A stretch of DNA of 15,057 nt from Cytophagaceae bacterium (GCA_947464365.1 CANHWS010000051.1:1-15057), one strand, 5' to 3'. Positions 1 to 7,220 are shown, counted from the stretch's first letter. The notes: a model not told the origin generated them from the letters alone. Made by a program: numbers and translations.

Positions 1-1
1 A

Positions 2-832
2 GTAGCTAACTCAGCCAACACGATCTGGACGCCATCTTCAAAGGACTATATGCGCCTCGAGAGTATCGATCTGCGGTTTAATCATGCCTTTGATGTCAAG
101 CTGCCTTGGACATCAGGAACTGATGGTAAGAATCGATCCTTGACCTTGAATGTAACGGCTCAAACTGGGTTTAGCCGTAATGCATATTATCTAGCAGATA
201 TCATCAAGTACACAGGGCTAGCCCCTAACGTCTATCAGGATAGCTTGGTGCAAACTACGGGACTGCAGGACTTGCGGCTAGGACTGAGTGTGGTACATGC
301 TTGGTTCGTTGGGGATTTCAAGCAGACCCTTAATGCAGGGATCCTGATGCGGGTGCCGATGGCCAATTTTAATGCCAAAGAGCCCAATGGTCGGCTGATC
401 CACCCAGAGCTGCAGGCGGGTACGGGGGCCTTTGATTTGATGCCTCGTGCGACTTACCAGATAATCCACAACGATATAGGACTAGAAGTATCGGCTCTTT
501 ATCGCGTGGCCACTACAAATAGCAATGCGTATCGCTTTGGCAATAGCAGCAACCTTCAGGCAGATGTGTTTTATGCCATCCCAGTGACAGAGGTCATCAA
601 GATCGTGCCACGGCTAGGTTATTATCACGAGCAAGAAGATGCTCATGTTTGGGAAGCCGAGGCAGTTGCAGGTACTGGTGGGCGTGCAGGTTTTGCCAAT
701 CTGCAACTGGATCTGATGTACCGTAGCTGGGCCCTGACAACACAGTTCCAACAGCCAGTCCAGAATAAACTAAACGGCAACCAGCTCCTGAATGCAGGGC
801 GCCTCAATGTCGGGATGGTTTATAGCTGGTAA
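2..832 (+). CDS. Outer-membrane beta-barrel protein, 5'-truncated by the window edge
   Basis: The reading frame is open from base 2, so the first in-frame ATG (base 50) is probably internal and the gene begins outside the window. About 276 residues are visible. They show alternating polar/hydrophobic stretches rich in Y, W, G and N, as in transmembrane beta strands. The protein ends in NVGMVYSW; a terminal aromatic residue is typical of outer-membrane barrels recognised by BAM. There is no catalytic motif and no plug or TonB-box signature in the visible part. It could be a transporter-like barrel of the kind annotated as hypothetical in Bacteroidota. It meets the DUF885 gene tail to tail with only 34 bases between the stops. 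The barrel assignment is inference from composition and C-terminus; the specific family is not recognised. Confidence 0.7.
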   Translation, partial: VANSANTIWTPSSKDYMRLESIDLRFNHAFDVKLPWTSGTDGKNRSLTLNVTAQTGFSRNAYYLADIIKYTGLAPNVYQDSLVQTTGLQDLRLGLSVVHAWFVGDFKQTLNAGILMRVPMANFNAKEPNGRLIHPELQAGTGAFDLMPRATYQIIHNDIGLEVSALYRVATTNSNAYRFGNSSNLQADVFYAIPVTEVIKIVPRLGYYHEQEDAHVWEAEAVAGTGGRAGFANLQLDLMYRSWALTTQFQQPVQNKLNGNQLLNAGRLNVGMVYSW

Positions 833-866
833 CCTGTATGGTAGGGTAGGGCCAACTCTAGGGCCA

Positions 867-2705
867 TTATCCTTTTGCTTTCCGCTCCTTGATGTACTTA
901 TCTACTACCTCCTCAAGGACTTGGAGTGGCATGCTCCCGTTGTTGAGGACAATGGCATGGAAGTCTGGCAACGAGAATTTTGGACCAAGTTCCGCCTTAG
1001 CCTTTTCGCGAAGTGCTAAAATTTTGATCATCCCGATTTTGTAGCCGCAAGCTTGTCCTGGCATAACGATGTAGCGTTCAATCTCGCTGGTGACGTCTTG
1101 GATGCCCATGCCGGTGTTTTTGACCATGTAATCGATGGCTTCTTGGCGTTTCCACCGTTTTTTATGGATGCCAGTATCCACCACTAGGCGGACTGCCCTA
1201 AACAGCTCGGCCTGTAGGCGACCAAGGTCTTGATACGCATCTTTAATGTACCCAAGCTCGCTGGCCAAGCGTTCGGCATAAAGTGCCCAACCTTCGGCGT
1301 ATGCATTATAGCCGTTGTACTTGCGGAATAGGGGTAGGTCCTCCATCTCTTGCTGCAGGGCTATCTGGAAATGATGACCAGGCACAGCCTCGTGGTAGGC
1401 GAGCGTAGCCATGCCCCATTTGGGTGTTTCGGGCAGGATGTCAAGCCGGGTATAGAAAATGCCAGGGCGAGAGCCATCTGCTGAAGGCGAATTGTAGTAG
1501 GCTTGTGGTGAGGTTGACTCCTTGAACTCTGGTATGCGGGCAACTTTGACAGGTGCTTTAGGCAAAGTGCTGAAGGCCTGCCCCATTCCTGCCATGATGT
1601 TGTTGATCAGGGAGGTGTAGTCGGCCAAACATTGGGCGCGACCTTGGGCATCGTTCGGATACAGGAAACGGGGGTCATGGGCTAGGTTTTCCATGGCCTT
1701 GCCAATGTCGCTTGTATCGGTATGGCCTTGGCTTGCCAAAATTGTCCGCATCTGGTGCTGGATCCTTGCTACCTCAGCTAGGCCGATTTGGTGGATTTCG
1801 TCGGCGGTGTAGCTAGAGGTGGTATTAACTTTAAGTTGATATTGGTAGTAGGCATCACCATTTGGCAGCTTCCAGACACCGTCGTCGGAAGTCGCGATCT
1901 TCTGCTGAGCCACCAAGTAGCTCAGTAGCTGTTGGTAGGCAGGATATACAATTTCGGAAACAGCGGCAGTGGCAGCGTTTAACAAGTCCTTGCGTTCGGC
2001 AACGGTAATTGGATGACCTTTTGCCGTACAGGTATCCAGCTTGGCGGCTAGATTGCTGACCAAGATGTGGTCCGCTGGTGCTGGCTTTACAAATCCTTGA
2101 ACCTCCTTGATAACCCGGTCAAGCACAAATTGGGGAGGCATTACTCCTGCTTTTTCGCGCATACGGAGCCCTTCTAGCAGCTGGTCAAAGGCGGTGCCGA
2201 ATACTTGGAGCCTTTGGATGTAATCCTTTGCATCGGCTTCATTATCAATGTTATGGGTGTTGATCATGAAGTCGGGTAGGTCAGACTGGTACCCAAATAA
2301 TTGGTTTACCGGATAGTCATGCCAGCGCCACTTTTGCCCTTCTAGATCTGTACGAAGGTTGTAACGCAAGATGTTGTAGGAAAGCAACTCGGTGGCGGAC
2401 AGAGATGCAGTGTCATATTGTTGCAAGATCTCCAGCTGCCGTTCTGTGCGGCGGAATGCCTCGTCCTTGGCATTGGTGCTGATGTCGGTGAGCTTTTTAT
2501 TATGTCCTGTAATGCCATACTGTTCTAGCAGACGAAGGCTCGAGAGTCCCTGAGGGTTTGCCCAAGTGTTCTCCCAAAATACGCGCTCGAAATAGTGGTT
2601 GATCGATAGCGGCTTGAACCATATCAGCTTGACCACTCCGATGCCAAGGAATAACACAACCAGCCCTAGGACTAGCCCAATGATTTTGCCTACACGTTTT
2701 TTCAT
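867..2705 (-). CDS. DUF885-family zinc metallopeptidase, membrane-anchored
   Basis: The product has 612 residues and starts at ATG 2705 with MKKR followed by a hydrophobic segment (about residues 7-30). This is a signal anchor or uncleaved signal peptide that would place the rest in the periplasm. The DUF885 hallmark HEAVPGHHF lies at residues 438-446, with H438/E439 and H444/H445 as likely metal-site and catalytic residues. EGWALYAE follows at 471-478 and E471 is a probable third ligand. The arrangement HExxxxHH plus a downstream Glu matches this gluzincin-like family, and the length is normal for it. DUF885 proteins are poorly characterised, presumed peptidases; the substrate cannot be inferred here. 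Transcribed divergently from the aldehyde dehydrogenase gene. Family confident, function inferred. Confidence 0.9.
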   Translation of the reverse strand: MKKRVGKIIGLVLGLVVLFLGIGVVKLIWFKPLSINHYFERVFWENTWANPQGLSSLRLLEQYGITGHNKKLTDISTNAKDEAFRRTERQLEILQQYDTASLSATELLSYNILRYNLRTDLEGQKWRWHDYPVNQLFGYQSDLPDFMINTHNIDNEADAKDYIQRLQVFGTAFDQLLEGLRMREKAGVMPPQFVLDRVIKEVQGFVKPAPADHILVSNLAAKLDTCTAKGHPITVAERKDLLNAATAAVSEIVYPAYQQLLSYLVAQQKIATSDDGVWKLPNGDAYYQYQLKVNTTSSYTADEIHQIGLAEVARIQHQMRTILASQGHTDTSDIGKAMENLAHDPRFLYPNDAQGRAQCLADYTSLINNIMAGMGQAFSTLPKAPVKVARIPEFKESTSPQAYYNSPSADGSRPGIFYTRLDILPETPKWGMATLAYHEAVPGHHFQIALQQEMEDLPLFRKYNGYNAYAEGWALYAERLASELGYIKDAYQDLGRLQAELFRAVRLVVDTGIHKKRWKRQEAIDYMVKNTGMGIQDVTSEIERYIVMPGQACGYKIGMIKILALREKAKAELGPKFSLPDFHAIVLNNGSMPLQVLEEVVDKYIKERKAKG

Positions 2706-2748
2706 CTTGACCTATGCGGATTTTTGAAATAGCAATCTAGTATATATC

Positions 2749-2756
2749 GTTCGAAC
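2749..2756. promoter_or_regulatory. Small palindrome in the divergent DUF885/ALDH intergenic region
   Basis: GTTCGAAC is a perfect 8-bp palindrome sitting about 45 bases upstream of the DUF885 start, inside the 210-base divergent intergenic region. It could be a half-operator, but an 8-bp palindrome is expected by chance many times in 15 kb. Recorded only because of its position. Confidence 0.12.
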
Positions 2757-2864
2757 AAATGTGCTAAGCGGGGTCTAAATGCTATATTATGCATGGGAAT
2801 TTGCGCTTATGTCTTGACTTTTGGTGCGGATATTCGTGTTACTGAAGGTGGCCTTTGCGGCAAT

Positions 2865-2895
2865 ATTGCCCATCTTTGCGACCTATTTAGTTTTA
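2865..2895 (+). promoter_or_regulatory. Candidate Bacteroidota-type promoter for the ALDH gene
   Basis: ATTG at 2865-2868 is followed after exactly 19 bases by TAGTTTTA at 2888-2895. Each differs at one position from the Bacteroidota consensus TTTG-N19-TAnnTTTG. Transcription would begin near 2900, which supports translation from ATG 2916 rather than the far-upstream ATG 2793. Both boxes are imperfect, so this is a weak call. Confidence 0.25.
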
Positions 2896-2915
2896 CACCA
2901 ATCCCGCGTTGCCAC

Positions 2916-4463
2916 ATGGCTACATTAACATTGCCCCAGTTGCAGCAAGCACTCGGGCTTCAGGAGCTCAATTACGCAATTAGCACAGGCCTGGTGACAG
3001 GTTCTGTTGCTAACCGTGAGACCAAAAAGATTTTCAGCCCAGCCGATGGAACTTTCCTCGGCGAGGTTGCCATGGCCACCGAGGCTGACTATGAGGCGGT
3101 TATCACCAAAGCTCAGGAGGCATTTGTCTTATGGCGTTCGGTGCCTGCCCCGAAGCGTGGCGACATCATCAGGCAATATGGCGAGGTGCTACGCCAAAAC
3201 AAGGAGGCCCTTGGGCAGCTAGTGAGCCTAGAAATGGGCAAAATCTACCAAGAAGGCCTAGGCGAAGTCCAGGAGATGATCGATATCTGTGAGTTTGCAG
3301 TAGGCCTAAGCCGTCAGCTTTATGGCTACACGATGCATAGCGAACGCCCTAGCCACCGCATGTATGACCAATACCATCCGCTAGGCATTATAGGGGTTAT
3401 TTCTGCCTTTAACTTCCCTGTTGCCGTTTGGGCCTGGAACGCCGCCCTAGCAGCAGTTTGCGGTGATGTCACGGTCTGGAAACCAAGTGAAAAGACGCCC
3501 CTAACTGCTATTGCTTGTCAAAACCTTTTGCAGTCTGTCTTGCGGGACAATAATCTGCCAGAGGGGATCTTCAGCCTGATTGTTGGGCAGGCCAACATCG
3601 GCAAACTAATGGCTGCTGACAAACGAGTGCCGCTTGTTTCAGCTACAGGCTCAACCCCGATGGGCAAAGATGTCGGCGCTACTGTGGCCGCACGCCTTGG
3701 CCGCTCATTGCTTGAGCTCGGCGGAAACAATGCCGTCATCATCACACCTAATGCCAACATCGAAATGGCCATTAGGTCTACTGCGTTTGGGGCTCTTGGT
3801 ACTGCTGGGCAGCGTTGCACAACAACCCGTCGCCTCATCGTCCATGCTGACGTCTATGATATGGTACGTGAGCGTTTGCTTAAAATCTATAGCAATATTC
3901 CCGTAGGTCACCCAACCTCAGCATCTACACTAGTCGGTCCGCTGATCGATCAGCTAGCTGTCAATACGTTTCGTACCGCATTAGACAATGTGGTTGCGGA
4001 AGGTGGCAAGATCTTGGCCGGTGGCCAAATCCTGACCGAAGGCGACTATGCCAAAGGTAATTATGTTTATCCTGCACTTGTGGAGGCTGACAACAGCTAT
4101 GCCACTGTCCAGCACGAGACTTTTGCACCGATCTTGTACCTTCTGAAGTACAGCGGCCCAGTCGAGAACGCCATTGCTATCCAGAATGACGTTAAACAAG
4201 GGTTGTCGTCCAGCATCTTTACACTCAATATGCAAGAGGCGGAGGCCTTTTTGGCGCATTGGGGTAGTGACTGTGGCATCGCCAACGTCAATATTGGTAC
4301 CTCTGGTGCTGAGATCGGTGGTGCTTTTGGAGGCGAAAAGGAAACTGGTGGCGGGCGCGAGTCTGGCTCCGATGCCTGGAAGGTCTATATGCGCCGCCAG
4401 ACCAATACCATCAACTACAGCAACAACTTGCCACTGGCTCAGGGGATCAAATTTGATCTTTAA
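2916..4463 (+). CDS. ALDH7-family aldehyde dehydrogenase (probable alpha-aminoadipate-semialdehyde dehydrogenase)
   Basis: From ATG 2916 the product is 515 residues, the normal size for antiquitin-type ALDH7 enzymes. An in-frame ATG at 2793 would add 41 residues unlike any ALDH N-terminus, so I reject it. Visible residues: N166 in AFNFP (oxyanion site), K189 in WKPSEKTP (NAD binding), general base E267 in LELGGNN, and nucleophile C301 in GQRCTTTRR. The segment around SERPSHRM (residues 142-149) and the glycine-rich GGEKETGGGRESGSD near the C-terminus are characteristic of ALDH7 rather than ALDH1/2. Members oxidise alpha-aminoadipate semialdehyde to alpha-aminoadipate with NAD+ in lysine breakdown; some also act on betaine aldehyde. 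No saccharopine gene is adjacent, so the substrate is inferred from family. Cytoplasmic. A terminator follows 37 bases after the stop. Confidence 0.92.
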   Translation: MATLTLPQLQQALGLQELNYAISTGLVTGSVANRETKKIFSPADGTFLGEVAMATEADYEAVITKAQEAFVLWRSVPAPKRGDIIRQYGEVLRQNKEALGQLVSLEMGKIYQEGLGEVQEMIDICEFAVGLSRQLYGYTMHSERPSHRMYDQYHPLGIIGVISAFNFPVAVWAWNAALAAVCGDVTVWKPSEKTPLTAIACQNLLQSVLRDNNLPEGIFSLIVGQANIGKLMAADKRVPLVSATGSTPMGKDVGATVAARLGRSLLELGGNNAVIITPNANIEMAIRSTAFGALGTAGQRCTTTRRLIVHADVYDMVRERLLKIYSNIPVGHPTSASTLVGPLIDQLAVNTFRTALDNVVAEGGKILAGGQILTEGDYAKGNYVYPALVEADNSYATVQHETFAPILYLLKYSGPVENAIAIQNDVKQGLSSSIFTLNMQEAEAFLAHWGSDCGIANVNIGTSGAEIGGAFGGEKETGGGRESGSDAWKVYMRRQTNTINYSNNLPLAQGIKFDL

Positions 4464-4500
4464 TACAAGCGAATCCTGATAGGATTTTAGGTGATTCCAG

Positions 4501-4541
4501 CAGCACCCAGCTTTCGTCAGGAGGCTGGGTGTTGTGGTTTT
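4501..4541 (+). terminator. Rho-independent terminator of the ALDH gene
   Basis: CACCCAGC (4504-4511) pairs with GCTGGGTG (4524-4531). The stem extends outward by three more pairs, one of them G·U, giving 11 bp around a 12-base loop. It is followed by TGTGGTTTT. The T-tract is interrupted but the stem is strong and well placed after the ALDH stop. Confidence 0.65.
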
Positions 4542-4724
4542 AATGGCCTTATATGCCCTTGCAGATGGACCTAATTGGGTATTGTTGCTGATAATTAGTT
4601 AGTTTGCGACTGGATACGGTTATGTCTTGTGGTGCGTTTGGCTTACAGACTCCAACCAAACTCCAATAATATTGGTCTTGTATGGGCAAACAGGTGACCC
4701 AAACTCGATTGTCGAATACGAACA

Positions 4725-5264
4725 ATGACGGCACGCAACGCCATACTATCCCTTCTGACCGCTGCCGCTATGGTGGTGGTTTTTGGTGGTTGCAACCGGA
4801 CCGAGTACATCTGCTCAGCATATCAGTCCGCCTTTTTTGTTGACAAGGCCTATGCCAATCAGTTCTTCAGTACGGTTGTTGATGCCGACTCGCAGCCTTT
4901 AGTGTCGCGGGTCCTCAAGAATGAGTATCTGCTGATCAAGCCTATCAAACCCCGCAAAAAAGAGAAGGGTTGGGCCATTGTCCCGATGATCACGGTGTTC
5001 CCAGAGTCGCTCAAGGATAGCACTGGCGGTGATAGTACTCAGGTAGTGCCAGATGCCACCGAGGGTCAGTACCAAGACGATGGTGTCGAGAAGACCAACT
5101 TTCTAGAAGTTCCAGGTGAAACCCCACGCCAAAAACGCCGTCGAGAGAAAAAAGAAGCCAAAGAAAAAGAAAGGGCTGACAAGGAGAAGACCAAGGCCGT
5201 CAAGCCCAAGCAGTCTGAGCCGCCTATTGACAAAAGCAGCGGTGAGCCTGATAAGCCGTTTTAG
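4725..5264 (+). CDS. Small lysine/glutamate-rich lipoprotein, function unknown
   Basis: A 179-residue product. The N-terminus is a short hydrophobic signal ending in FGGC with C23 as the likely lipidated cysteine; F at -3 is unusual for a lipobox but the layout otherwise fits signal peptidase II. Residues 24-100 form a compact segment with two further cysteines close to or at the lipid site. From about residue 132 the protein turns into a highly charged, probably disordered tail rich in K, E and R, ending in DKPF. I do not recognise a named family; short lipoproteins of this layout are common in Bacteroidota. The gene has its own leader of about 180 bases after the ALDH terminator. A decayed second copy of its 3' third lies about 1 kb downstream. 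Likely periplasm-facing and membrane attached; role not assigned. Confidence 0.75.
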   Translation: MTARNAILSLLTAAAMVVVFGGCNRTEYICSAYQSAFFVDKAYANQFFSTVVDADSQPLVSRVLKNEYLLIKPIKPRKKEKGWAIVPMITVFPESLKDSTGGDSTQVVPDATEGQYQDDGVEKTNFLEVPGETPRQKRRREKKEAKEKERADKEKTKAVKPKQSEPPIDKSSGEPDKPF

Positions 5265-6020
5265 CAGGTATTTTTTTGGCATTGCCTTGGTGGCTTAAAG
5301 CAGAAACATTCATACGGCTATCGTCAAACAGCCTAGTTAAAGCTTATTGTGGTCTTGAAAGGCACATGCGGCGAGTGGTGAGTTGTCTGTGTTTGCGTAG
5401 TTGTCGCCGATACCAAAACTAAAAACCACCCCTCAAAGAAGGGTGGCTTTCGCATATTTAAACCTGAATAAATGGTCTTGAAGCTTATTGCTTCGTGATG
5501 CTCCAGCTTTTGGCTTTGGCACCATCCTGCAAGACGGCTTATAGTATTTAGATACCCGGAGGTAGTGTGCGCATTTTAGAGTACTCTTGGCCTAAGCCTG
5601 TTGTAGGTTGAGCCTCTAGGCTCCGTACTGCATTTTTAACTTGGTAATGAATGCTTAGCTACCTTGACAGTTTGAGCGTGTAGCAAGAATAAGGTCTTGC
5701 TCATAGGTTTTCAGCATTAACCTAACCTCCAAGGGGCTGTGAGGTAGTTCTCTGAAATGGGACCCTATTTTCATGACTACACCTGACATTGAGGTATGAT
5801 GTGAGCAACTTGGGGTACCAACACTGAATTTCATCGTTGTGAGGTCGTTGTTTGGTTCTAAAGCGTATGCAATTACCTGACAGTTAATCAATATTTCAAT
5901 AAGTATATGTACTCAAAAAAGCCAATTGGGCCCATCAAACCACTGCTTACCGTAATGAAATACTCGTTTTTTTCGATGAAAAACTTTGACCCAGAGCAAC
6001 GCTAGCATTTCACGAGCTGC
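5265..6020. other. Gene-poor interval 1: decayed sequence with hairpins, no supported gene
   Basis: No convincing intact coding region on either strand. It holds a strong bidirectional hairpin at 5421-5450, the palindrome AGAGTACTCT at 5578-5587, and the hairpin GAGCC-TCTA-GGCTC at 5610-5623. From about 5898 a short run in the same frame as the downstream pseudogene may be its older upstream part, interrupted by TAG at 6003-6005. A 78-codon minus-strand ORF here has no recognisable features. Confidence 0.6.
5421..5450. terminator. Bidirectional terminator-like hairpin
   Basis: CCACCC (5426-5431) pairs with GGGTGG (5441-5446) around a 9-base loop. On the minus strand the stem is followed by TTTTTAG, a good T-tract; on the plus strand by CTTTCG, a poor one. 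It could end transcripts from the lipoprotein gene 160 bases upstream, but its better orientation is minus, where no convincing gene feeds it. Confidence 0.5.
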
Positions 6021-6252
6021 GATAGAACCTCAGCTGTCCCTGCTACCACTGGCGGTCAGTACCAAGACGATTGTGCTAAGAAGACCAACTGCGAGGCGGT
6101 GCCAGATGAAACCCCAAGCCCCAAAGCCCTTCGGAAGAAGTAGGCAGCCAAGGAAATAGACAACATCGATAAGGAGCAGATCAAAAGCTCTACAGCCTAG
6201 ACCATCAGCGCTAACATTCGACAAAAGCAGTGATGAGGCTAAGAAGTCTTTT
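6021..6252 (+). pseudogene. Decayed duplicate of the lipoprotein gene's 3' end
   Basis: This stretch aligns without gaps, apart from one inserted base, to the last 77 sense codons of the lipoprotein gene (5031-5261). The DNA identity is obvious by eye: GTCAGTACCAAGACGAT occurs in both, as do AAGAAGACCAACT versus GAGAAGACCAACT and GACAAAAGCAG near the end. Disruptions are an in-frame TAG at 6141-6143, a second TAG at 6198-6200, and one extra C at 6219 that shifts frame before a DKSS-like ending. The functional stop codon is replaced by a T-run. An older upstream part may reach to about 5898 in the same frame, with another TAG at 6003-6005, but similarity there is weak. It is a dead paralogue from a local tandem duplication. 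Confidence 0.85.
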
Positions 6253-6330
6253 TTTTTGGGGCTTTTGGGTGTCGGAGAAGCTCCGCAAGTGATTGCCGTT
6301 GGATATCTGATCACTCCTTCAACACAAAGA

Positions 6331-6401
6331 ATCAAGAGGTACCCCTAAACAAACATAGGTAGGGGTTTAACTGAGACTCGCTGTTGCCCTAACCTCTTGA
6401 T
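6331..6401. repeat. Nested inverted repeat, 10-bp outer stem
   Basis: ATCAAGAGGT (6331-6340) is an exact inverted match of ACCTCTTGAT (6392-6401). Directly stacked inside it, ACCCCT (6341-6346) pairs with AGGGGT (6361-6366). The two stems could stack coaxially in RNA. A single 10-bp inverted repeat within 100 bases is expected about once by chance in a window this size; the adjoining second stem makes it somewhat better. Confidence 0.45.
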
Positions 6402-6442
6402 GGTATCAAGGAGAACGAAATGGTTGCAACAGATAATCTGAC

Positions 6443-6646
6443 TTAGATTTGACGTCTATTTATAGTAACAGACCTGCAGATTAAATGAGTTAAGTAGAGC
6501 GCAGAAAATTGAGAAATAGCTGCACTTAAAGCAAACAAACCTAAGGCTAACACACTAATGAATCTCGCAGTGTGTTCAAGGGGAGTCCAGTTTACTGCCC
6601 AAGCCTTAGGTGCGGTAAAATAAGCAAATGGTGAGGTTATTTCCAA
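6443..6646 (-). CDS. Possible small membrane protein, 67 aa
   Basis: Starts at ATG 6646 with AGGAG seven bases upstream (6654-6658), an unusually good ribosome-binding site for this window. The product has one plausible membrane segment of about 24 residues in its middle, beginning near FISVLALGLF, flanked by a W-rich N-terminal part and a basic C-terminus. It is unrecognised, sits in a decayed interval and has no co-oriented neighbour. It may be a chance ORF or a remnant. Confidence 0.25.
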   Translation of the reverse strand: MEITSPFAYFTAPKAWAVNWTPLEHTARFISVLALGLFALSAAISQFSALYLTHLICRSVTINRRQI

Positions 6647-6727
6647 TGTAATACTCCTGACTCCATGCTTAGATTTTCAATGATGACCTTTATGGAACAA
6701 CATAAGTACTATGCAAACAGGTAAACT

Positions 6728-6863
6728 AACCTCTAACTTAAGAAGGCTAAGTAGGGACCGGCGATCATCATTAGGCACTCCGGTCTTACAAAGGGTCCGA
6801 TGTTCCAACTAAAGCTACCTAGCCTTTGCAAACTTAATAAATCCAGCTCAGGAATTAGAGGTT
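6728..6863. repeat. Three-tier nested inverted repeat, candidate structured RNA
   Basis: Outer stem: AACCTCTAA (6728-6736) with TTAGAGGTT (6855-6863), 9 bp exact. Middle stem: AAGGCTAAGTAG (6743-6754) with CTACCTAGCCTT (6815-6826), 11 of 12 paired with one A·C mismatch. Inner stem: GACCGG (6756-6761) with CCGGTC (6780-6785), 6 bp exact. All three are correctly nested, leaving a large 28-base bulge on the 3' side between outer and middle stems. No known RNA family was recognised; either strand could be the transcribed one. Confidence 0.45.
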
Positions 6864-6980
6864 GGGTTGCAAGGTAGACCTTTAAGGAATCACCTTAATA
6901 CCTCCTAAAGTCAGGTAGGTTACGTTCTCTCCTGAGACATTATTTTTCGTTTAGTGCTCAAAGATCCTCAGGTGGTTCAG

Positions 6981-7037
6981 TAGATGGGTTATGGCGATTT
7001 AGCTAGTTGCGCCAGAACATGGTCTTAATGCCATCTA
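6981..7037. repeat. Nested inverted repeat near tRNA-Gln
   Basis: TAGATGG (6981-6987) pairs with CCATCTA (7031-7037). Inside, TGGCG (6992-6996) pairs with CGCCA (7010-7014) around a 13-base loop. Short stems, so chance is quite possible. Confidence 0.3.
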
Positions 7038-7110
7038 TTGCCCTGATTGGAGCTTTTTAGGGTAGTGCTCTAGCGCTTTTATGCTCCTGCTCTGCAAATC
7101 ACCCCAAAAC

Positions 7111-7140
7111 AAAAAAAAGCCTCTCATGTTATCATGAGAG
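7111..7140 (-). terminator. Terminator of tRNA-Gln
   Basis: CTCTCATG (7121-7128) and CATGAGAG (7133-7140) form a perfect 8-bp stem with a 4-base loop. On the minus strand it is followed by GC and an 8-base T-run (A-run 7111-7118 on the plus strand). It starts 9 bases past the tRNA 3' end, a classic intrinsic terminator. Confidence 0.88.
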
Positions 7141-7148
7141 ACTTTTTG

Positions 7149-7220
7149 TTGTCCGACTAGGACTCGAACCTAGAAAAACAGAACCAAAAACTGTTGTGTT
7201 GCCAATTACACCATCGGACA
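7149..7220 (-). tRNA. tRNA-Gln (anticodon TTG)
   Basis: The reverse strand folds into a full cloverleaf of 72 bases. The acceptor stem is TGTCCGA/TCGGACA and the D stem is GTGT/ACAC with loop AATTGGCA. The anticodon arm is ACAGT-TTTTGGT-TCTGT, with TTG at the anticodon position. The variable loop is TTTT, and the T arm is CTAGG-TTCGAGT-CCTAG. The discriminator is A and CCA is not encoded. The innermost anticodon-stem position (31:39) is a T·T mismatch; all other stem positions are paired. It reads CAA (and CAG by wobble). It forms a single-gene unit with its own promoter candidate and terminator. Confidence 0.95.

Larger units (their letters stand above)
6253..7110. other. Gene-poor interval 2: nested inverted repeats, one doubtful small ORF
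   Basis: About 860 bases with stops in all frames and no recognisable protein except a doubtful 67-codon ORF (6443-6646, minus). It contains three nested inverted-repeat elements (6331-6401, 6728-6863, 6981-7037), listed separately. The word TAACCTC or its complement recurs at 5723-5729, 6390-6396, 6633-6639 and 6727-6733. No tRNA, rRNA or known structured RNA was recognised by eye. Confidence 0.6.

Noticed and set aside
2793..2915. 41-codon N-terminal extension of the ALDH
   Set aside because: The extra residues do not resemble an ALDH start, and the candidate promoter at 2865-2895 lies inside them; ATG 2916 gives the family's normal length.
4663..4675. CCAATA-A-TATTGG palindrome upstream of the lipoprotein gene as an operator
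   Set aside because: A 6-bp-arm AT-rich palindrome is common by chance, and no promoter could be placed next to it.
5655..5891. 78-codon minus-strand ORF
   Set aside because: No motif, no ribosome-binding site, unusual composition, lies in decayed sequence and overlaps the possible pseudogene extension.
6030..6335. 101-codon minus-strand ORF
   Set aside because: It is antisense to the decayed lipoprotein copy and has no recognisable protein features.
6724..6866. Integron attC site at the nested repeat
   Set aside because: GTTGGGT at the right end fits the R' core and the length is in range, but the left AACTAAC does not fit RYYYAAC exactly. The arms are asymmetric with a 28-base bulge, and no integrase or cassette genes are seen.
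5265..7110. CRISPR array, insertion sequence or prophage remnant in the empty interval
   Set aside because: No regularly spaced direct repeats, no transposase fragments, no terminal repeats with target duplication were found.
7149..7220. tRNA-Gln as an integration site for a genomic island
   Set aside because: No integrase gene and no repeated tRNA 3' end was found in the flanking sequence.
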